From NCBI GenBank assembly GCA_902515625.1, contig CABXVD010000009.1:1-35601 (forward strand): a stretch of 35,601 nt of DNA, given 5' to 3'. Source of the DNA: an uncultured Pelagibacteraceae bacterium (GTDB taxonomy: Bacteria; Pseudomonadota; Alphaproteobacteria; Pelagibacterales; Pelagibacteraceae). Every line of letters starts with the position of its first letter. Position 1 is the first letter of the stretch. Under the pieces are notes generated by a model that was not told the DNA's origin, did not search any database, and saw only the letters and a program-made list of their open reading frames with translations. The position numbers were made by a program, and so were the translations under genes. Shown here in pieces: positions 17,506 to 27,489 of the stretch.

Positions 17506-18234
17506 ATGATAAATTCAATCGAGGTAATAAACCTCTCTAAAAAATATAAATCAAAGAATGCTGTCAGTAATATAAATTTTAAAATTGGTGAAAATGAAAT
17601 TGTTGGCCTATTAGGTCCTAATGGATGTGGAAAGACAACTACTATTGGAATGATATTAGGGTTATTAAAACCTTCTAGCGGTCAAGTTTTAATTAATGGA
17701 AAAAATATTGAGACAAATAAAATATCTCTACTACATAAAATGAATTTTATATCCCCTTATATTGAGCTTCCTAAAAAATTGAAAGTTAAGCAAAATTTAA
17801 TTGTTTATGGCAAATTATATAACGTTGATGACTTAGAAAATAGAATTAATTATCTTGCAGATAAACTTAGACTATCTGATCTTTTAGATAAAATAACAGG
17901 CGAACTTTCATCAGGACAAAAAAATAGAGTCAGTTTGGCAAAAGCATTAATAAATGATCCTACAGTTCTGTTACTAGATGAACCAACAGCTTCATTGGAT
18001 CCTGAAACAGGAAATTTTGTAAGGAAATTTTTAGAAAATTATAAAAATGAGAAAAAAATTTCAGTTTTACTTGCTTCGCATAATATGGATGAAGTAAAAA
18101 GACTGTGTAGCTCTGTTTTAATGATGAAAGATGGAAACATTGTAGATAGAGGAACACCTAATGATTTAATATTGAAACATGGTAGAAAAAATCTAGAGGA
18201 GGTTTTTTTGGAAATAGCAAGAAATACAAAATGA
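17506..18234 (+). CDS. ABC transporter ATP-binding protein
   Basis: 242 residues. It is the nucleotide-binding subunit of an ABC-2 type exporter. Walker A is GPNGCGKT at 37-44, the signature LSSGQ is at 134-138, Walker B VLLLDEP is at 154-160, and ASHNMDE is the switch histidine region. The D-loop ASLDPETG follows. There is no gap after tsaC and a 4-base overlap with the permease (ATGA), so the three are likely cotranscribed. The similarity is to drug, lipid or polysaccharide export ATPases of the NodI/CcmA kind; the substrate cannot be told from sequence alone. Confidence 0.93.
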   Translation: MINSIEVINLSKKYKSKNAVSNINFKIGENEIVGLLGPNGCGKTTTIGMILGLLKPSSGQVLINGKNIETNKISLLHKMNFISPYIELPKKLKVKQNLIVYGKLYNVDDLENRINYLADKLRLSDLLDKITGELSSGQKNRVSLAKALINDPTVLLLDEPTASLDPETGNFVRKFLENYKNEKKISVLLASHNMDEVKRLCSSVLMMKDGNIVDRGTPNDLILKHGRKNLEEVFLEIARNTK

Positions 18235-19022
18235 ATTTTACAAGAATTTACGGACTTTTTTTAAGACATTTTTACTTAATAACTCGATCATTTCCAAGAA
18301 TACTTGATTTAATATATTGGCCTTCAATCCAAATAACTTTATGGGGATTTATTTCAAATTTTTTTGCAGAGCATAGTACATACTATAGTGGTGCTGTAGG
18401 TGTAATTCTATCGTGTGCAATTCTCTACGATTTTCTATTTAGAACAAGTATTGGATTTAACATGTTATTTCTAGAGGAAATATGGAGTAGAAATTTTACT
18501 AACCTTTTCATCGCTCCCATGAAAATTAGTGAAATTATTATTTCCCTAGTTGTTACTGCCTTAATAAGAGCCTTGATAGGGCTGGTCCCGGCTATATTAC
18601 TAACTTCTCCTCTGTTTGGAATATCTTTATTGGAATTAGGAATGCCTTTGGCTTTTCTTTTTATAAGTTTATATATTTTTGGAATTACCCTGGGTTTACT
18701 TGTTTCTGCTGGATTACTTAGATTTGGTCCCTCGTTTGAAAACATTGCATGGTCTACAATGTTTTTGTTGGCTCCATTTGGTTGTATTTATTACCCTGTT
18801 GAAATTTTACCAGGAATTTTTCAGTCTATCGCTTATGCTCTGCCTCTCGTTTATATATTTGAAGAAACCAGAAATATTTTAGTAAATGGTCAGGTAAATT
18901 ATGAAAATATCTTTAATGCTATTCATCTTAATATTATTTATCTTATTCTTGCAATATCAATTTTTTATTACTCGTTTGATAAAGCTCGAGATAAAGGAAC
19001 TTTAATAAATATGGGAGAATAA
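18231..19022 (+). CDS. ABC-2 type transporter permease
   Basis: 263 residues with about six hydrophobic segments (for example SGAVGVILSCAILYDFLF, IIISLVVTALIRALIGLVPA, LAFLFISLYIFGITLGLLV, IAWSTMFLLAPFGCIYYP, NIIYLILAISIFYY), as expected for an ABC-2 permease. The FGCIYYPVEILPGIFQSIAY segment matches the conserved P.SxLP loop of this family. It pairs with the ATPase encoded immediately upstream. The stop lies 1 base from the 3' end of the convergent tRNA-Arg gene. The transported substrate is unknown. Confidence 0.92.
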   Translation: MNFTRIYGLFLRHFYLITRSFPRILDLIYWPSIQITLWGFISNFFAEHSTYYSGAVGVILSCAILYDFLFRTSIGFNMLFLEEIWSRNFTNLFIAPMKISEIIISLVVTALIRALIGLVPAILLTSPLFGISLLELGMPLAFLFISLYIFGITLGLLVSAGLLRFGPSFENIAWSTMFLLAPFGCIYYPVEILPGIFQSIAYALPLVYIFEETRNILVNGQVNYENIFNAIHLNIIYLILAISIFYYSFDKARDKGTLINMGE

Positions 19023-19023
19023 T

Positions 19024-19100
19024 TGGTGCGCCTGCTAGGAGTCGAACCCAGAACCTCCTGATCCGAAGTCAGGCGCTCTATCCAGTTGAGCTACAAGCGC
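19024..19100 (-). tRNA. tRNA-Arg (anticodon UCG), CCA encoded
   Basis: On the minus strand a full cloverleaf can be drawn: acceptor GCGCTTG with CAGGCGC (one G-U), D stem GCTC/GAGC, anticodon stem CCTGA/TCAGG around loop CTTCGGA, and T stem CTGGG/CCTAG around TTCGACT. The anticodon is therefore TCG (reads CGA, possibly other CGN codons). The discriminator is A and a genomic CCA follows (TGG at 19024-19026 on the plus strand). It lies between the convergent permease (1 base apart) and the divergent rluD (23 bases). Confidence 0.97.
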
Positions 19101-19123
19101 ATATAGTATTAATATTATATTTT

Positions 19124-20104
19124 ATGGAAAAAAACATTATTTTTATTGTTAAACAAGAGGAAAACAATTCAAGAGTTGATATTTTGATCAACCAAAGAGA
19201 AAAGCTAATTAGTAGAACTAGAATCAAAAATTTAATATTAAAAGATAAACTCAAATTAAACAATACCATCATAAATAATCCCTCTAAAAAAGTTAATACT
19301 GGGGATCAGGTTTTTCTCAAAATACCAAAACCAGAGGTAGCATCATTAAAACCGTATAATTATAAATTAGAAATTATACATGAGGATGAGGACTTAATAG
19401 TGATCAACAAACCAGCCGGTATAATTATGCACCCTGGAGCAGGTAACTATGATCAAACAATTGTTAATGCTTTAATGCATTATGATAAAAATTCCTTATC
19501 TAATATCGGTGACGAATTAAGACCAGGAATTGTTCATCGAATTGACAAAAATACCTCAGGATTAGTAGTAATTGCTAAAAATAATCAAGCACATGAATAT
19601 TTATCAAAACAATTTAGCGAACATACTATTTTAAGAGAGTACCAGCTATTAATATGGGGAAAATTAAGACCATCAAAGGGGCAAATAGTTAATTTCATTA
19701 CACGTAGTTCAAGAAATAGACAATTAATGGAGGTTAGTCGCTCTAAGGGAAAGAAAGCAATTACTAATTACAAAACTCTGGAAATTTTTCAAAATGAAAA
19801 GACACCCACATTAAGTTTAGTAGAGTGCAAACTAGAAACAGGTCGTACGCATCAAATTAGAGTCCATATGTATCATAAGGGAAACAGTATAGTTGGTGAC
19901 GATAAATACAGAAAAAAATATAAAAAATTAAAAAATATAGATTTAAAAATTCAAAATTCAATATCTGGCTTAGCTAGACAATTCTTACATGCTAAAACTA
20001 TTGGTTTCTTACATCCAAAAGATAATAAAAAAATGTGTTTTTCCTCAAATTTGCCACATGAGCTAAATAATATTTTAGAAATGCTTAGAAATACTAATAA
20101 ATAA
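19124..20104 (+). CDS. rluD: 23S rRNA pseudouridine synthase (RluD family)
   Basis: 326 residues. It makes pseudouridines in helix 69 of 23S rRNA if it is a true RluD; RluA/RluC-type specificity is possible. An S4 RNA-binding domain covers about 15-70 (RVDILINQREKLISRTRIKNLI). The catalytic domain has VINKPAGIIMHPG (93-105), the active-site block HRIDKNTSGL with Asp141, and LETGRTHQIRVHM near the C-terminus. The start lies 23 bases from the 5' end of the divergently transcribed tRNA-Arg, and rpoH follows 41 bases after its stop. Confidence 0.93.
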   Translation: MEKNIIFIVKQEENNSRVDILINQREKLISRTRIKNLILKDKLKLNNTIINNPSKKVNTGDQVFLKIPKPEVASLKPYNYKLEIIHEDEDLIVINKPAGIIMHPGAGNYDQTIVNALMHYDKNSLSNIGDELRPGIVHRIDKNTSGLVVIAKNNQAHEYLSKQFSEHTILREYQLLIWGKLRPSKGQIVNFITRSSRNRQLMEVSRSKGKKAITNYKTLEIFQNEKTPTLSLVECKLETGRTHQIRVHMYHKGNSIVGDDKYRKKYKKLKNIDLKIQNSISGLARQFLHAKTIGFLHPKDNKKMCFSSNLPHELNNILEMLRNTNK

Positions 20105-20145
20105 AACATTGAAAATTATCTTAAATTAACTAAATAAATGTTTCT

Positions 20146-21039
20146 ATGAATACAACAGTTAGTAATAACTTGCCCTCACTATCTAATGAAGGAGGGTTGT
20201 CTGCATACTTGGATCAAATTAAAAAATTTCCAATGCTTGCAGCTGAGGAAGAGTATATGCTTGCTAAAAATTGGAAAACTACAGGAAACATTAAGTCTGC
20301 TGAAAAATTAGTTACAAGCCATCTTAGATTGGTTGCTAAAATTGCAATGGGATACAAAGGCTATGGCTTACCCGTTAATGAAATGATTTCAGAAGGTAAT
20401 GTAGGATTAATGCAAGCTGTTAAGAAATTTGAACCAGAAAAAGGTTTTAGATTAGCTACCTATGCTATGTGGTGGATTAAAGCTTCAATTCAAGAGTATA
20501 TATTAAGATCTTGGAGCCTAGTAAAAATTGGAACTACAACAGCCCAAAAAAAATTATTTTTTAATTTGAAAAAAATTAAAAATCAAATTGCCCCTCAACA
20601 AGACGGAGATTTGAGAGATGAACATGTCGATCATATAGCTAATAAGCTTGATGTGAGCAAAGAAGAAGTTGTTTCAATGAATAGAAGATTGTCAGGTAAA
20701 GAGTTTTCTCTAAATGCTCAAGTTGGTGAAGATGGAGATGAGTGGCAAGACTGGTTGGTTGATAAAGATTTAGACCATGACCTAAAGTTTGCTCATCATG
20801 AAGAAATGGAGCAAAGAAAAGATTTATTGAAAGATTCTATTAAGGTCCTTAATGACAGAGAAAGAGAAATTTTATACTCAAGAAGATTAAATGATAACCC
20901 AACAACATTAGAAGATTTAAGTCAGAAATATAAAATTAGCCGAGAAAGAGTAAGACAGATTGAAAATAAAGCTTTCGAGAAACTTCAAAAGCATATGCTT
21001 CTTTTAGCTAAATCTAAAAATTTATTGCCGACTAATTAA
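20146..21039 (+). CDS. rpoH: Heat-shock sigma factor sigma-32
   Basis: 297 residues. It directs RNA polymerase to heat-shock promoters. Region 2 includes [25 protein letters not shown] and the promoter-melting [19 protein letters not shown]; the RpoH box is [10 protein letters not shown] at 134-143, diagnostic of sigma-32. Region 4 ends with [20 protein letters not shown]. No structured 5' leader is evident: the gap after rluD is 41 bases, so a long RNA thermometer would have to lie within the gene. FtsH, which degrades sigma-32 in E. coli, is encoded at 25534-27426. Its stop overlaps that of convergent purA. Confidence 0.97.
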   Translation: MNTTVSNNLPSLSNEGGLSAYLDQIKKFPMLAAEEEYMLAKNWKTTGNIKSAEKLVTSHLRLVAKIAMGYKGYGLPVNEMISEGNVGLMQAVKKFEPEKGFRLATYAMWWIKASIQEYILRSWSLVKIGTTTAQKKLFFNLKKIKNQIAPQQDGDLRDEHVDHIANKLDVSKEEVVSMNRRLSGKEFSLNAQVGEDGDEWQDWLVDKDLDHDLKFAHHEEMEQRKDLLKDSIKVLNDREREILYSRRLNDNPTTLEDLSQKYKISRERVRQIENKAFEKLQKHMLLLAKSKNLLPTN

Positions 21040-22328
21040 ATATCAAAAGGGTTTTCAACTAATATTGTATCCTCTCTCTCTGGACTAGTAGAAATACTTA
21101 AAATTTTTGCACCTATGAAATCCTCAATTGCAAAAATATATTTTTTTGCATTTTCTGGTAGAGCATCAATATTTTTTATTCCACTTGTTGAAGCTTTCCA
21201 TCCTGGGAAAGACTTAAATATTGGTTTTATTTTTAATTGATCCTCAACAGCTGCAGGTAAATAATCCATTTTTTTTCCATCTAATTCATAATGTGTACAC
21301 ATTTTAATTTCATCGAATTCGTCTAATACATCTAATTTAGTAAGTGCAATTCCATCAATCCCAGAAATTTTAATAGTTTGTCTTACTAGAACACCGTCGA
21401 ACCAACCACATCTTCTTTTTCTGCTAGTAACCGTTCCAAATTCTTTTCCTCTAGTGCCCAATAATTCTCCTATATCATCTTTTAACTCAGTTGGAAAAGG
21501 TCCTTCTCCTACACGAGTAGTGTATGCTTTGGTTATTCCTAGTACATAATTAATTGAATTTGGTCCACAACCAGTTCCTGTTGCTGCACTTGAGGCTACA
21601 GTATTAGATGAGGTGACATAGGGATAGGTTCCATGATCTACATCTAACAATATTCCTTGAGCCCCCTCAAATAAAATTTTCTTTTTTTGTTTTTTAAATT
21701 GATCAATTTTAAGCCATACAGGTTGAGAAAATTTTAGTATTTTTGGGGCAATTTTCAATAGTTCTTCTTTTAATTTTTCTTTTTCAAAAATTTTTTTTCC
21801 TAAACCTTTTCTAATAGCATTGTGATGTGTCAAAACTGATTCTAACCTGTGATTTAAATTTTGTTCAGATCTTAAATCCATTACTCTTATAGATCTTCTA
21901 CCAACTTTGTCCTCATAAGCTGGCCCGATTCCACGTCTTGTAGTACCAATTTTTCCTTTTCCAGCTGCATCTTCTCTTATTTCATCCATTTCCCTATGAA
22001 ATGGTAAAATTAAATTTGCAGACTCTGAAATAATAAAATTATCAACATTAACATCTACTCCTTTCAATTTAATTTCCTCTACTTCGTCTAATAGTGCCCA
22101 AGGATCGACTACTACTCCATTGCCAATAATTGAAATCTTATTTTTTCTTACTATTCCTGAGGGAAGTAATCTTAATTTATAAGTTATACCATCGATAACA
22201 AGAGTATGTCCTGCATTATGTCCTCCTTGGAATCTTATCACAACGTCGGCTTGTTCAGATAGCCAATCAACTATCTTTCCCTTTCCTTCGTCTCCCCATT
22301 GTGAACCAACGACTACTATATTTTTCAT
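21036..22328 (-). CDS. purA: Adenylosuccinate synthetase
   Basis: 430 residues, normal length. It joins IMP and aspartate using GTP, the first committed step to AMP. Diagnostic blocks are [16 protein letters not shown] (8-23), [43 protein letters not shown] and [12 protein letters not shown]. The ATG shares one base with the thiD stop, so it is the last gene of the cpoB-to-purA minus-strand run. It converges on rpoH with overlapping stop codons and no space for an intrinsic terminator. Confidence 0.98.
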   Translation of the reverse strand: MKNIVVVGSQWGDEGKGKIVDWLSEQADVVIRFQGGHNAGHTLVIDGITYKLRLLPSGIVRKNKISIIGNGVVVDPWALLDEVEEIKLKGVDVNVDNFIISESANLILPFHREMDEIREDAAGKGKIGTTRRGIGPAYEDKVGRRSIRVMDLRSEQNLNHRLESVLTHHNAIRKGLGKKIFEKEKLKEELLKIAPKILKFSQPVWLKIDQFKKQKKKILFEGAQGILLDVDHGTYPYVTSSNTVASSAATGTGCGPNSINYVLGITKAYTTRVGEGPFPTELKDDIGELLGTRGKEFGTVTSRKRRCGWFDGVLVRQTIKISGIDGIALTKLDVLDEFDEIKMCTHYELDGKKMDYLPAAVEDQLKIKPIFKSFPGWKASTSGIKNIDALPENAKKYIFAIEDFIGAKILSISTSPEREDTILVENPFDI

Positions 22329-23140
22329 TATTTGAATTTTTTGTCTATGCTCATAGAATTAAGATGATTTATAGGACCATGACCCTTGCCATAATTAGGA
22401 TTAGATTTAATAGCCAAACTTACATACTTAATTCCAAGCTCACAAGATTTCTTTACTGGTTTTCCACATGATAAAAATGTTGCTACAGCACTGGATAAAG
22501 TACAACCAGTTCCATGAGTATTTTTTGTTTTAATTCTTTTACTATTAAAGATTTTGATATCATTATTGCTTAAATAAATATCGTGAACAAACTCTCCATT
22601 TAAATGTCCACCTTTAATAAGAACATTTTTTGCTCCTAGCTTAATCAGCTTTTGTGCAACAACAATCATGTCCTCTTTTGTCTTTATTTTGGTGTTTGTT
22701 AAAATTTCTGCCTCAGGGATATTTGGAGTTATCATTAAGACTTTCTTTATCAAGGTAGATTTAAGTAAATTTATTGCCTTATTATCAATTAATTTTGCTC
22801 CCCCCTTTGCAACCATGACAGGATCTAAAACAATATTTTTAACTTTAATTTGATCTAACGACTTAATGATTGATCTAATTACCTTTATTGAATGCAACAT
22901 ACCAATCTTAACAGCATCTGGCCTAATATCATTTGAAGAAAATGTAACTTGGTTATAAATTTCCTTTGGATTAATTGGAACAATTGATTTGACACCAGTA
23001 GTATTTTGAACTGTTACAGCTGTAATTGCAGTCATCGCATATGAACCTAATGCAGTAACAGTTTTTATATCTGCTTGTATTCCTGCACCTCCAGAAGAAT
23101 CGGATCCAGCAATAATTAGTACTTTTGATTTTGTCTTCAA
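22328..23140 (-). CDS. thiD: Hydroxymethylpyrimidine (phosphate) kinase
   Basis: 270 residues. It phosphorylates hydroxymethylpyrimidine and its monophosphate for thiamine diphosphate synthesis or salvage. Signatures are [19 protein letters not shown] near the N-terminus, [11 protein letters not shown], and [17 protein letters not shown] with the catalytic cysteine. The start is TTG: there is no in-frame ATG before the conserved N-terminal strand, and the glmM stop is 1 base upstream. No other thiamine gene and no TPP riboswitch is visible here. If this is SAR11, the gene fits the known dependence of that group on external pyrimidine precursor. Confidence 0.95.
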   Translation of the reverse strand: MKTKSKVLIIAGSDSSGGAGIQADIKTVTALGSYAMTAITAVTVQNTTGVKSIVPINPKEIYNQVTFSSNDIRPDAVKIGMLHSIKVIRSIIKSLDQIKVKNIVLDPVMVAKGGAKLIDNKAINLLKSTLIKKVLMITPNIPEAEILTNTKIKTKEDMIVVAQKLIKLGAKNVLIKGGHLNGEFVHDIYLSNNDIKIFNSKRIKTKNTHGTGCTLSSAVATFLSCGKPVKKSCELGIKYVSLAIKSNPNYGKGHGPINHLNSMSIDKKFK

Positions 23141-23141
23141 T

Positions 23142-24473
23142 TTATTTAATTTTTCTTGTAATTATATTTATACACTTTGTTAACAGATCTAAATTTTCAC
23201 TTTCACCCATCACTCTTATTTTTGACTCTGTTCCTGACTTCCTAACTAAAATTCTGCCATGTCCTTTGATTAATTTTTCTGCTATTTTTATAGATTTTTT
23301 TATATCTGATTTCTTTATTATATTTTTATCTTTTACGTCTAAATTTTTTAATACTTGTGGAATTTTTTTAAATTTCGAAAAAAACACACTAGCCTTTTTT
23401 CCTTTTCTCAACGCGAATAAAGCCTCTAAGGCAACTAACAAACCATCTCCAGTGGTTGCAAATTTTCCAAGAATAATATGCCCTGATTGTTCACCACCTA
23501 AATTAAAATTATGTTTTTGCATTTTTTCTTTTACATATCTGTCTCCAACATTTGCCCTAATAAAATTAATATTAAGAGATTTAAAATATTGCTCTAAACC
23601 ATAGTTAGACATTAATGTGCCAACCACACCCCCTTTTAACATTTTTTTATTTTTCCATCTTGAAGCTAAGGCAGCAAGAATTTGATCTCCATCAATTATG
23701 TTACTTTTTTCATCACACATTATGACTCGATCAGCGTCACCATCTAATGAAATACCAATATGAGCTTTATATTTTTTTACTGCTCTTTTAATATTGTTTG
23801 GGTAGACTGATCCACAATTTTTATTAATATTCATACCATTCGGCTCTACCCCAATAGCTATTACTTTTGCTCCTAATGATTTTAATAATTCAGGACCAGC
23901 TTTATAACCTGCTCCATTTGCGCAGTCTATAACAATCCTAAGTCCTCTTAAATTAAACTCCTCAAAAAAGTTTTTTTTTAAAATTTTAATATAATCTCTA
24001 GTTCCTGTTTCTAATCTTTCTACTCTTCCTAATTTTTCAGGTGCAGATAAATTTTTTTTAATATTTTGATCTATTAAATGTTCAATTTTCTTTTCAATCT
24101 TGTCAGATAATTTCATTCCATCTGGGCCAAATAGTTTTAATCCATTATCATAATGTGGATTATGTGATGCAGTTATCATAATCCCCATATTAGCTTTCAT
24201 GGTTTTAGTGAGCATTGCTAAACCATTTGTTGGTAGTGGTCCCAAAGTGTAGACGTGCATACCAGCTGATGTTAATCCTGATACCAAAGCTGGTTCTAGC
24301 ATATAACCTGATAGTCTTGTATCCTTAGCAATTACAGCAACTTGTTTGTTTTTTTTTTGTGATCTAAAAAAGGTACCTGATGCTAGACCAAACTTAAAAA
24401 ACATATCTCCATTTATATTTTTACTATTTATTGCGCCTCTAATTCCGTCAGTTCCAAAGTATTTTTTTGGCAT
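23142..24473 (-). CDS. glmM: Phosphoglucosamine mutase
   Basis: 443 residues, normal length. It converts glucosamine 6-phosphate to glucosamine 1-phosphate on the way to UDP-GlcNAc, peptidoglycan and LPS. The phosphorylated serine is Ser103 in ITASHNPHYDNGLKLFGPDG, the metal loop is DGDADR, and the C-terminal phosphate loop is RKSGTESKIRVM. The ATG shares one base with the folP stop. The ftsH-folP-glmM order is a classic proteobacterial arrangement. Confidence 0.98.
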   Translation of the reverse strand: MPKKYFGTDGIRGAINSKNINGDMFFKFGLASGTFFRSQKKNKQVAVIAKDTRLSGYMLEPALVSGLTSAGMHVYTLGPLPTNGLAMLTKTMKANMGIMITASHNPHYDNGLKLFGPDGMKLSDKIEKKIEHLIDQNIKKNLSAPEKLGRVERLETGTRDYIKILKKNFFEEFNLRGLRIVIDCANGAGYKAGPELLKSLGAKVIAIGVEPNGMNINKNCGSVYPNNIKRAVKKYKAHIGISLDGDADRVIMCDEKSNIIDGDQILAALASRWKNKKMLKGGVVGTLMSNYGLEQYFKSLNINFIRANVGDRYVKEKMQKHNFNLGGEQSGHIILGKFATTGDGLLVALEALFALRKGKKASVFFSKFKKIPQVLKNLDVKDKNIIKKSDIKKSIKIAEKLIKGHGRILVRKSGTESKIRVMGESENLDLLTKCINIITRKIK

Positions 24474-25525
24474 TAATTTTTAATTATCTCTTTATAAACT
24501 TTTATACCCTGCATAATTTCATTAACATCGTGGATTCTTAAAATTTGAACACCTTGGGTCATCATATAAATTGTGGAAGCCACTGTACCTCCAATCCTTA
24601 ATTTACTATCATTATTTTTAGATATATCTTTAATAAACCTTTTTCTTGAGTTTCCTACAAGTATAGGAAAACCGAGTGAATGAAAAATAGAAATGTTCTT
24701 TATTAAATTCATATTATGTTTCAAATTTTTTCCAAAACCTATTCCAGGATCAATGATTATTTTATTATGATTTATTCCAATTGATCTTAAAAATTTTAAT
24801 TTTTTTTCAAAATAATCATAAATATCCAACAATTCATTTTTGTAAGATGGATTCTTTTGCATATTCTCAGGACGGCCTTGAGAATGCTGCAATACAAATG
24901 GAGTATTATTAATCTTTAATACATTTATAGTTTCTGGGTCATATTCCAAACCTGATACATCATTTATTAATTTTACTCCAAGTCGAATTCCTTTTTTCAT
25001 TATTTTTGATTTTCTTGTATCTAGAGATATTGGTATTTTTTTGCTCAATATTTTTAAAATTTTATTTATTCTACTCCATTCTAACTTTTCATTTATAGGT
25101 TTAGATCCTGGTCTAGTAGACTCTCCTCCAATATCAATTAAGTTTGCACCTGAATTAAAGAGATTTAAAGCTTGTTGAATAGCTTTGTCTTTTTTATTAA
25201 ATTTTCCTCCATCTGAAAAACTGTCAGGTGTCAAATTTAACACTCCTAACAAATTAGGAGTTGAGTTAAATTTTAAATTACAAAAACTTTTTTTTTTTGA
25301 AGTAATTTTCTTTAAATCAGAATTAATTTTTTTTTTTAATGTATGTGATAGTTTGTTAAATTGATTAATAAATACTATTTTCTTAGATTTCCTCGTAATT
25401 ATTTCAATTTGATTAAAAGAAATTTCTTTAATACCATTGAGTGGTAGTGATTTATTTTTCTCGACAAGATTTTTAGACTTAGTACCATAATAGAAATTAC
25501 ACACTCTTGTGTAATATCTTGTCAT
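24473..25525 (-). CDS. folP: Dihydropteroate synthase with N-terminal extension
   Basis: 350 residues versus about 280 for E. coli FolP. It condenses p-aminobenzoate with dihydropterin diphosphate in folate synthesis. The catalytic core begins at GVLNLTPDSFSDGG (94-107), continues with IDIGGESTRPGSKP, ISLDTRKSKIMK, LINDVSG and IDPGIGFGK, and ends with NSRKRFI and the C-terminal RIHDVNE. Residues 1-90 (beginning MTRYYTRVCNFYYG) precede the normal fold and include a lysine-rich helix; comparable extensions occur in other alphaproteobacterial DHPS proteins as far as I recall. It follows ftsH after 8 bases. Confidence 0.96.
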   Translation of the reverse strand: MTRYYTRVCNFYYGTKSKNLVEKNKSLPLNGIKEISFNQIEIITRKSKKIVFINQFNKLSHTLKKKINSDLKKITSKKKSFCNLKFNSTPNLLGVLNLTPDSFSDGGKFNKKDKAIQQALNLFNSGANLIDIGGESTRPGSKPINEKLEWSRINKILKILSKKIPISLDTRKSKIMKKGIRLGVKLINDVSGLEYDPETINVLKINNTPFVLQHSQGRPENMQKNPSYKNELLDIYDYFEKKLKFLRSIGINHNKIIIDPGIGFGKNLKHNMNLIKNISIFHSLGFPILVGNSRKRFIKDISKNNDSKLRIGGTVASTIYMMTQGVQILRIHDVNEIMQGIKVYKEIIKN

Positions 25526-25533
25526 CTATAAGT

Positions 25534-27426
25534 TTAGTGAACTATCTTTGGTTTAAGTCCTAATGAACTTAATGCAGAACCCTTATCATCATCCTCAACT
25601 TTAATTTCTTCTTTATCTTTTGGATAAACGTTTTTATTTATCAAATTTTCTATTTCTTCTCCTGAAAGAGTTTCATATGTTAAAAGTGCTTTAGCCAACT
25701 TGTGCAAATCATCAATTTTTTCAGTTAGTACTTTTCTTGCTCTTTCATAACCTTTGTCTACTATTTTTCTTATTTCAGAATCAACTTTTTGTGCAGTTTC
25801 CTCTGACATATTTTGTTGTCTTGCAACTGATCTTCCTAAGAAAACTTCTTCCTCGTTTTCTCCGTATGCGACTGGTCCAAGTTCCTTGCTTAATCCTGCT
25901 CTCATGACCATTGCTCTAGCTCTTTTAGTTGCTTGTTCAATATCACTCGATGCTCCAGTAGTAACTTTATCTTCACCAAATATAATTTCTTCAGCAACTC
26001 TTCCGCCCATTGCAATAGCAAGTTGAGCATGTAGCTGCTCACGTGTTTGTGATAATTCATCTCTTTCTGGTAATTGCATAACCATACCAAGAGCTCTTCC
26101 TCTTGGGATAATAGTAGCTTTATGAATTGGATATGCTGCACTCTCATTAATTGTTACAATTGCATGTCCAGCCTCATGATAAGCTGTTAAAGTTTTCTCT
26201 TCTTCAGTCATTACCATTGATCTTCTTTCTGATCCCATCATTACTTTATCTTTTGCTTCCTCAAATTCTACCAAAGTAACAATACGTTTATTTTTTCTAG
26301 CAGCTAATAAAGCAGCCTCGTTAACAAGATTTGCTAAATCTGCACCTGAAAAACCTGGAGTGCCTCTTGCAACTGTTCTTAAGTTAACATCTGGTGCCAT
26401 CTTAATTTTCTTAACATGAACCTTAAGAATTTTTTCTCTCCCAATTATGTCAGGATTAGAAACAACTACTTGTCTATCAAATCTGCCTGGTCTTAATAAT
26501 GCAGGATCTAAAACATCGGGTCTGTTAGTTGCAGCAATTATAATAACTCCTTCATTAGTATCGAAACCATCCATTTCAACTAATAATTGGTTTAATGTTT
26601 GTTCTCTCTCGTCATTACCTCCTCCTAGACCTGCGCCACGACTTCTTCCAACAGCATCAATTTCATCAATGAAAATAATACATGGAGAATTTTTCTTTCC
26701 TTGTTCAAACATATCTCTTACTCTTGATGCACCAACACCAACAAACATCTCAACAAAATCTGAACCTGAAATAGTAAAAAAGGGAACTGCTGCTTCACCT
26801 GCAATCGCTCTAGCTAAAAGAGTTTTTCCCGTTCCAGGAGGTCCGACTAATAATGCGCCTCTTGGTATTTTACCTCCAAGTCTACTGAATTTTTTTGGAT
26901 CTTTTAAAAATTCTACAATCTCCTCAACTTCTTCTTTGGCTTCTTCTACCCCTGCAACATCGTTGAATGTAACTTTTCCTTTAAGCTCATTCATCATTTT
27001 TGCTTTTGATTTTCCAAACCCCATTGCTCCACCCCTTCCACCTTGCATCTGTCTCATAAAGAAAATCCAAACGGCAATTAATAGCAGCATAGGGAACCAT
27101 GAAAGTAATACACCAAATAAAGATGGCATTTTTTCTTCTAAAGGAGCAGCTGAAATACTCACTCCTTTTTCGGATAGTTTTTCAATTAAATTTGGATCGT
27201 TAGGAGAATAAGTAGAGAATGAATTACCATTAGAGTAAACACCCTTAATATTTTTACCTTGTATCTCAACCTTTACAACTTCTCCATTATCAACCGATGT
27301 TAAAAAATCAGAAAAAATTATTTGATTCCCTCCTCTAGGATTTGATTGAGGGCTTTTGAACATATTGTAGAGGCCTATAGTTAAAAAAACTATTATTCCC
27401 CACATTGCAAGATTTTTTAAATTCAT
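25534..27426 (-). CDS. ftsH: ATP-dependent zinc metalloprotease FtsH
   Basis: 630 residues, normal length. This membrane-bound AAA+ protease degrades unassembled membrane proteins and regulators such as sigma-32 and LpxC in E. coli. Two transmembrane helices (about 5-22 and 104-124) flank a periplasmic domain. Walker A GPPGTGKT is at 195-202, Walker B with IDEID is at 250-257, the second region of homology [18 protein letters not shown] follows, and the zinc site HEAGH is at 417-421. The gene lies between tilS (63-base gap) and folP (8-base gap). Confidence 0.98.
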   Translation of the reverse strand: MNLKNLAMWGIIVFLTIGLYNMFKSPQSNPRGGNQIIFSDFLTSVDNGEVVKVEIQGKNIKGVYSNGNSFSTYSPNDPNLIEKLSEKGVSISAAPLEEKMPSLFGVLLSWFPMLLLIAVWIFFMRQMQGGRGGAMGFGKSKAKMMNELKGKVTFNDVAGVEEAKEEVEEIVEFLKDPKKFSRLGGKIPRGALLVGPPGTGKTLLARAIAGEAAVPFFTISGSDFVEMFVGVGASRVRDMFEQGKKNSPCIIFIDEIDAVGRSRGAGLGGGNDEREQTLNQLLVEMDGFDTNEGVIIIAATNRPDVLDPALLRPGRFDRQVVVSNPDIIGREKILKVHVKKIKMAPDVNLRTVARGTPGFSGADLANLVNEAALLAARKNKRIVTLVEFEEAKDKVMMGSERRSMVMTEEEKTLTAYHEAGHAIVTINESAAYPIHKATIIPRGRALGMVMQLPERDELSQTREQLHAQLAIAMGGRVAEEIIFGEDKVTTGASSDIEQATKRARAMVMRAGLSKELGPVAYGENEEEVFLGRSVARQQNMSEETAQKVDSEIRKIVDKGYERARKVLTEKIDDLHKLAKALLTYETLSGEEIENLINKNVYPKDKEEIKVEDDDKGSALSSLGLKPKIVH

Positions 27427-27489
27427 GAGTATAAAATAAGAATTATTATCAATTAAACAAGTGGCAAAATATCAATTAAAATATTATAT

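Noticed and set aside
18425..18745. 106-codon minus-strand open frame inside the ABC permease gene
   Set aside because: Opposite a permease with clear transmembrane pattern and operon context; no ribosome site or family signature.
20105..20145. Possible RNA thermometer before rpoH
   Set aside because: The 41-base gap is nearly all A and T with no hairpin masking a ribosome site.
23125..23604. 159-codon plus-strand open frame opposite the 3' part of glmM
   Set aside because: Antisense shadow of a well-supported gene; low-complexity Phe/Leu-rich translation with no family pattern.
26447..27211. 254-codon plus-strand open frame opposite ftsH
   Set aside because: It lies fully antisense to the conserved AAA and transmembrane parts of ftsH and its translation has no recognisable domain; it arises from codon bias on the other strand.
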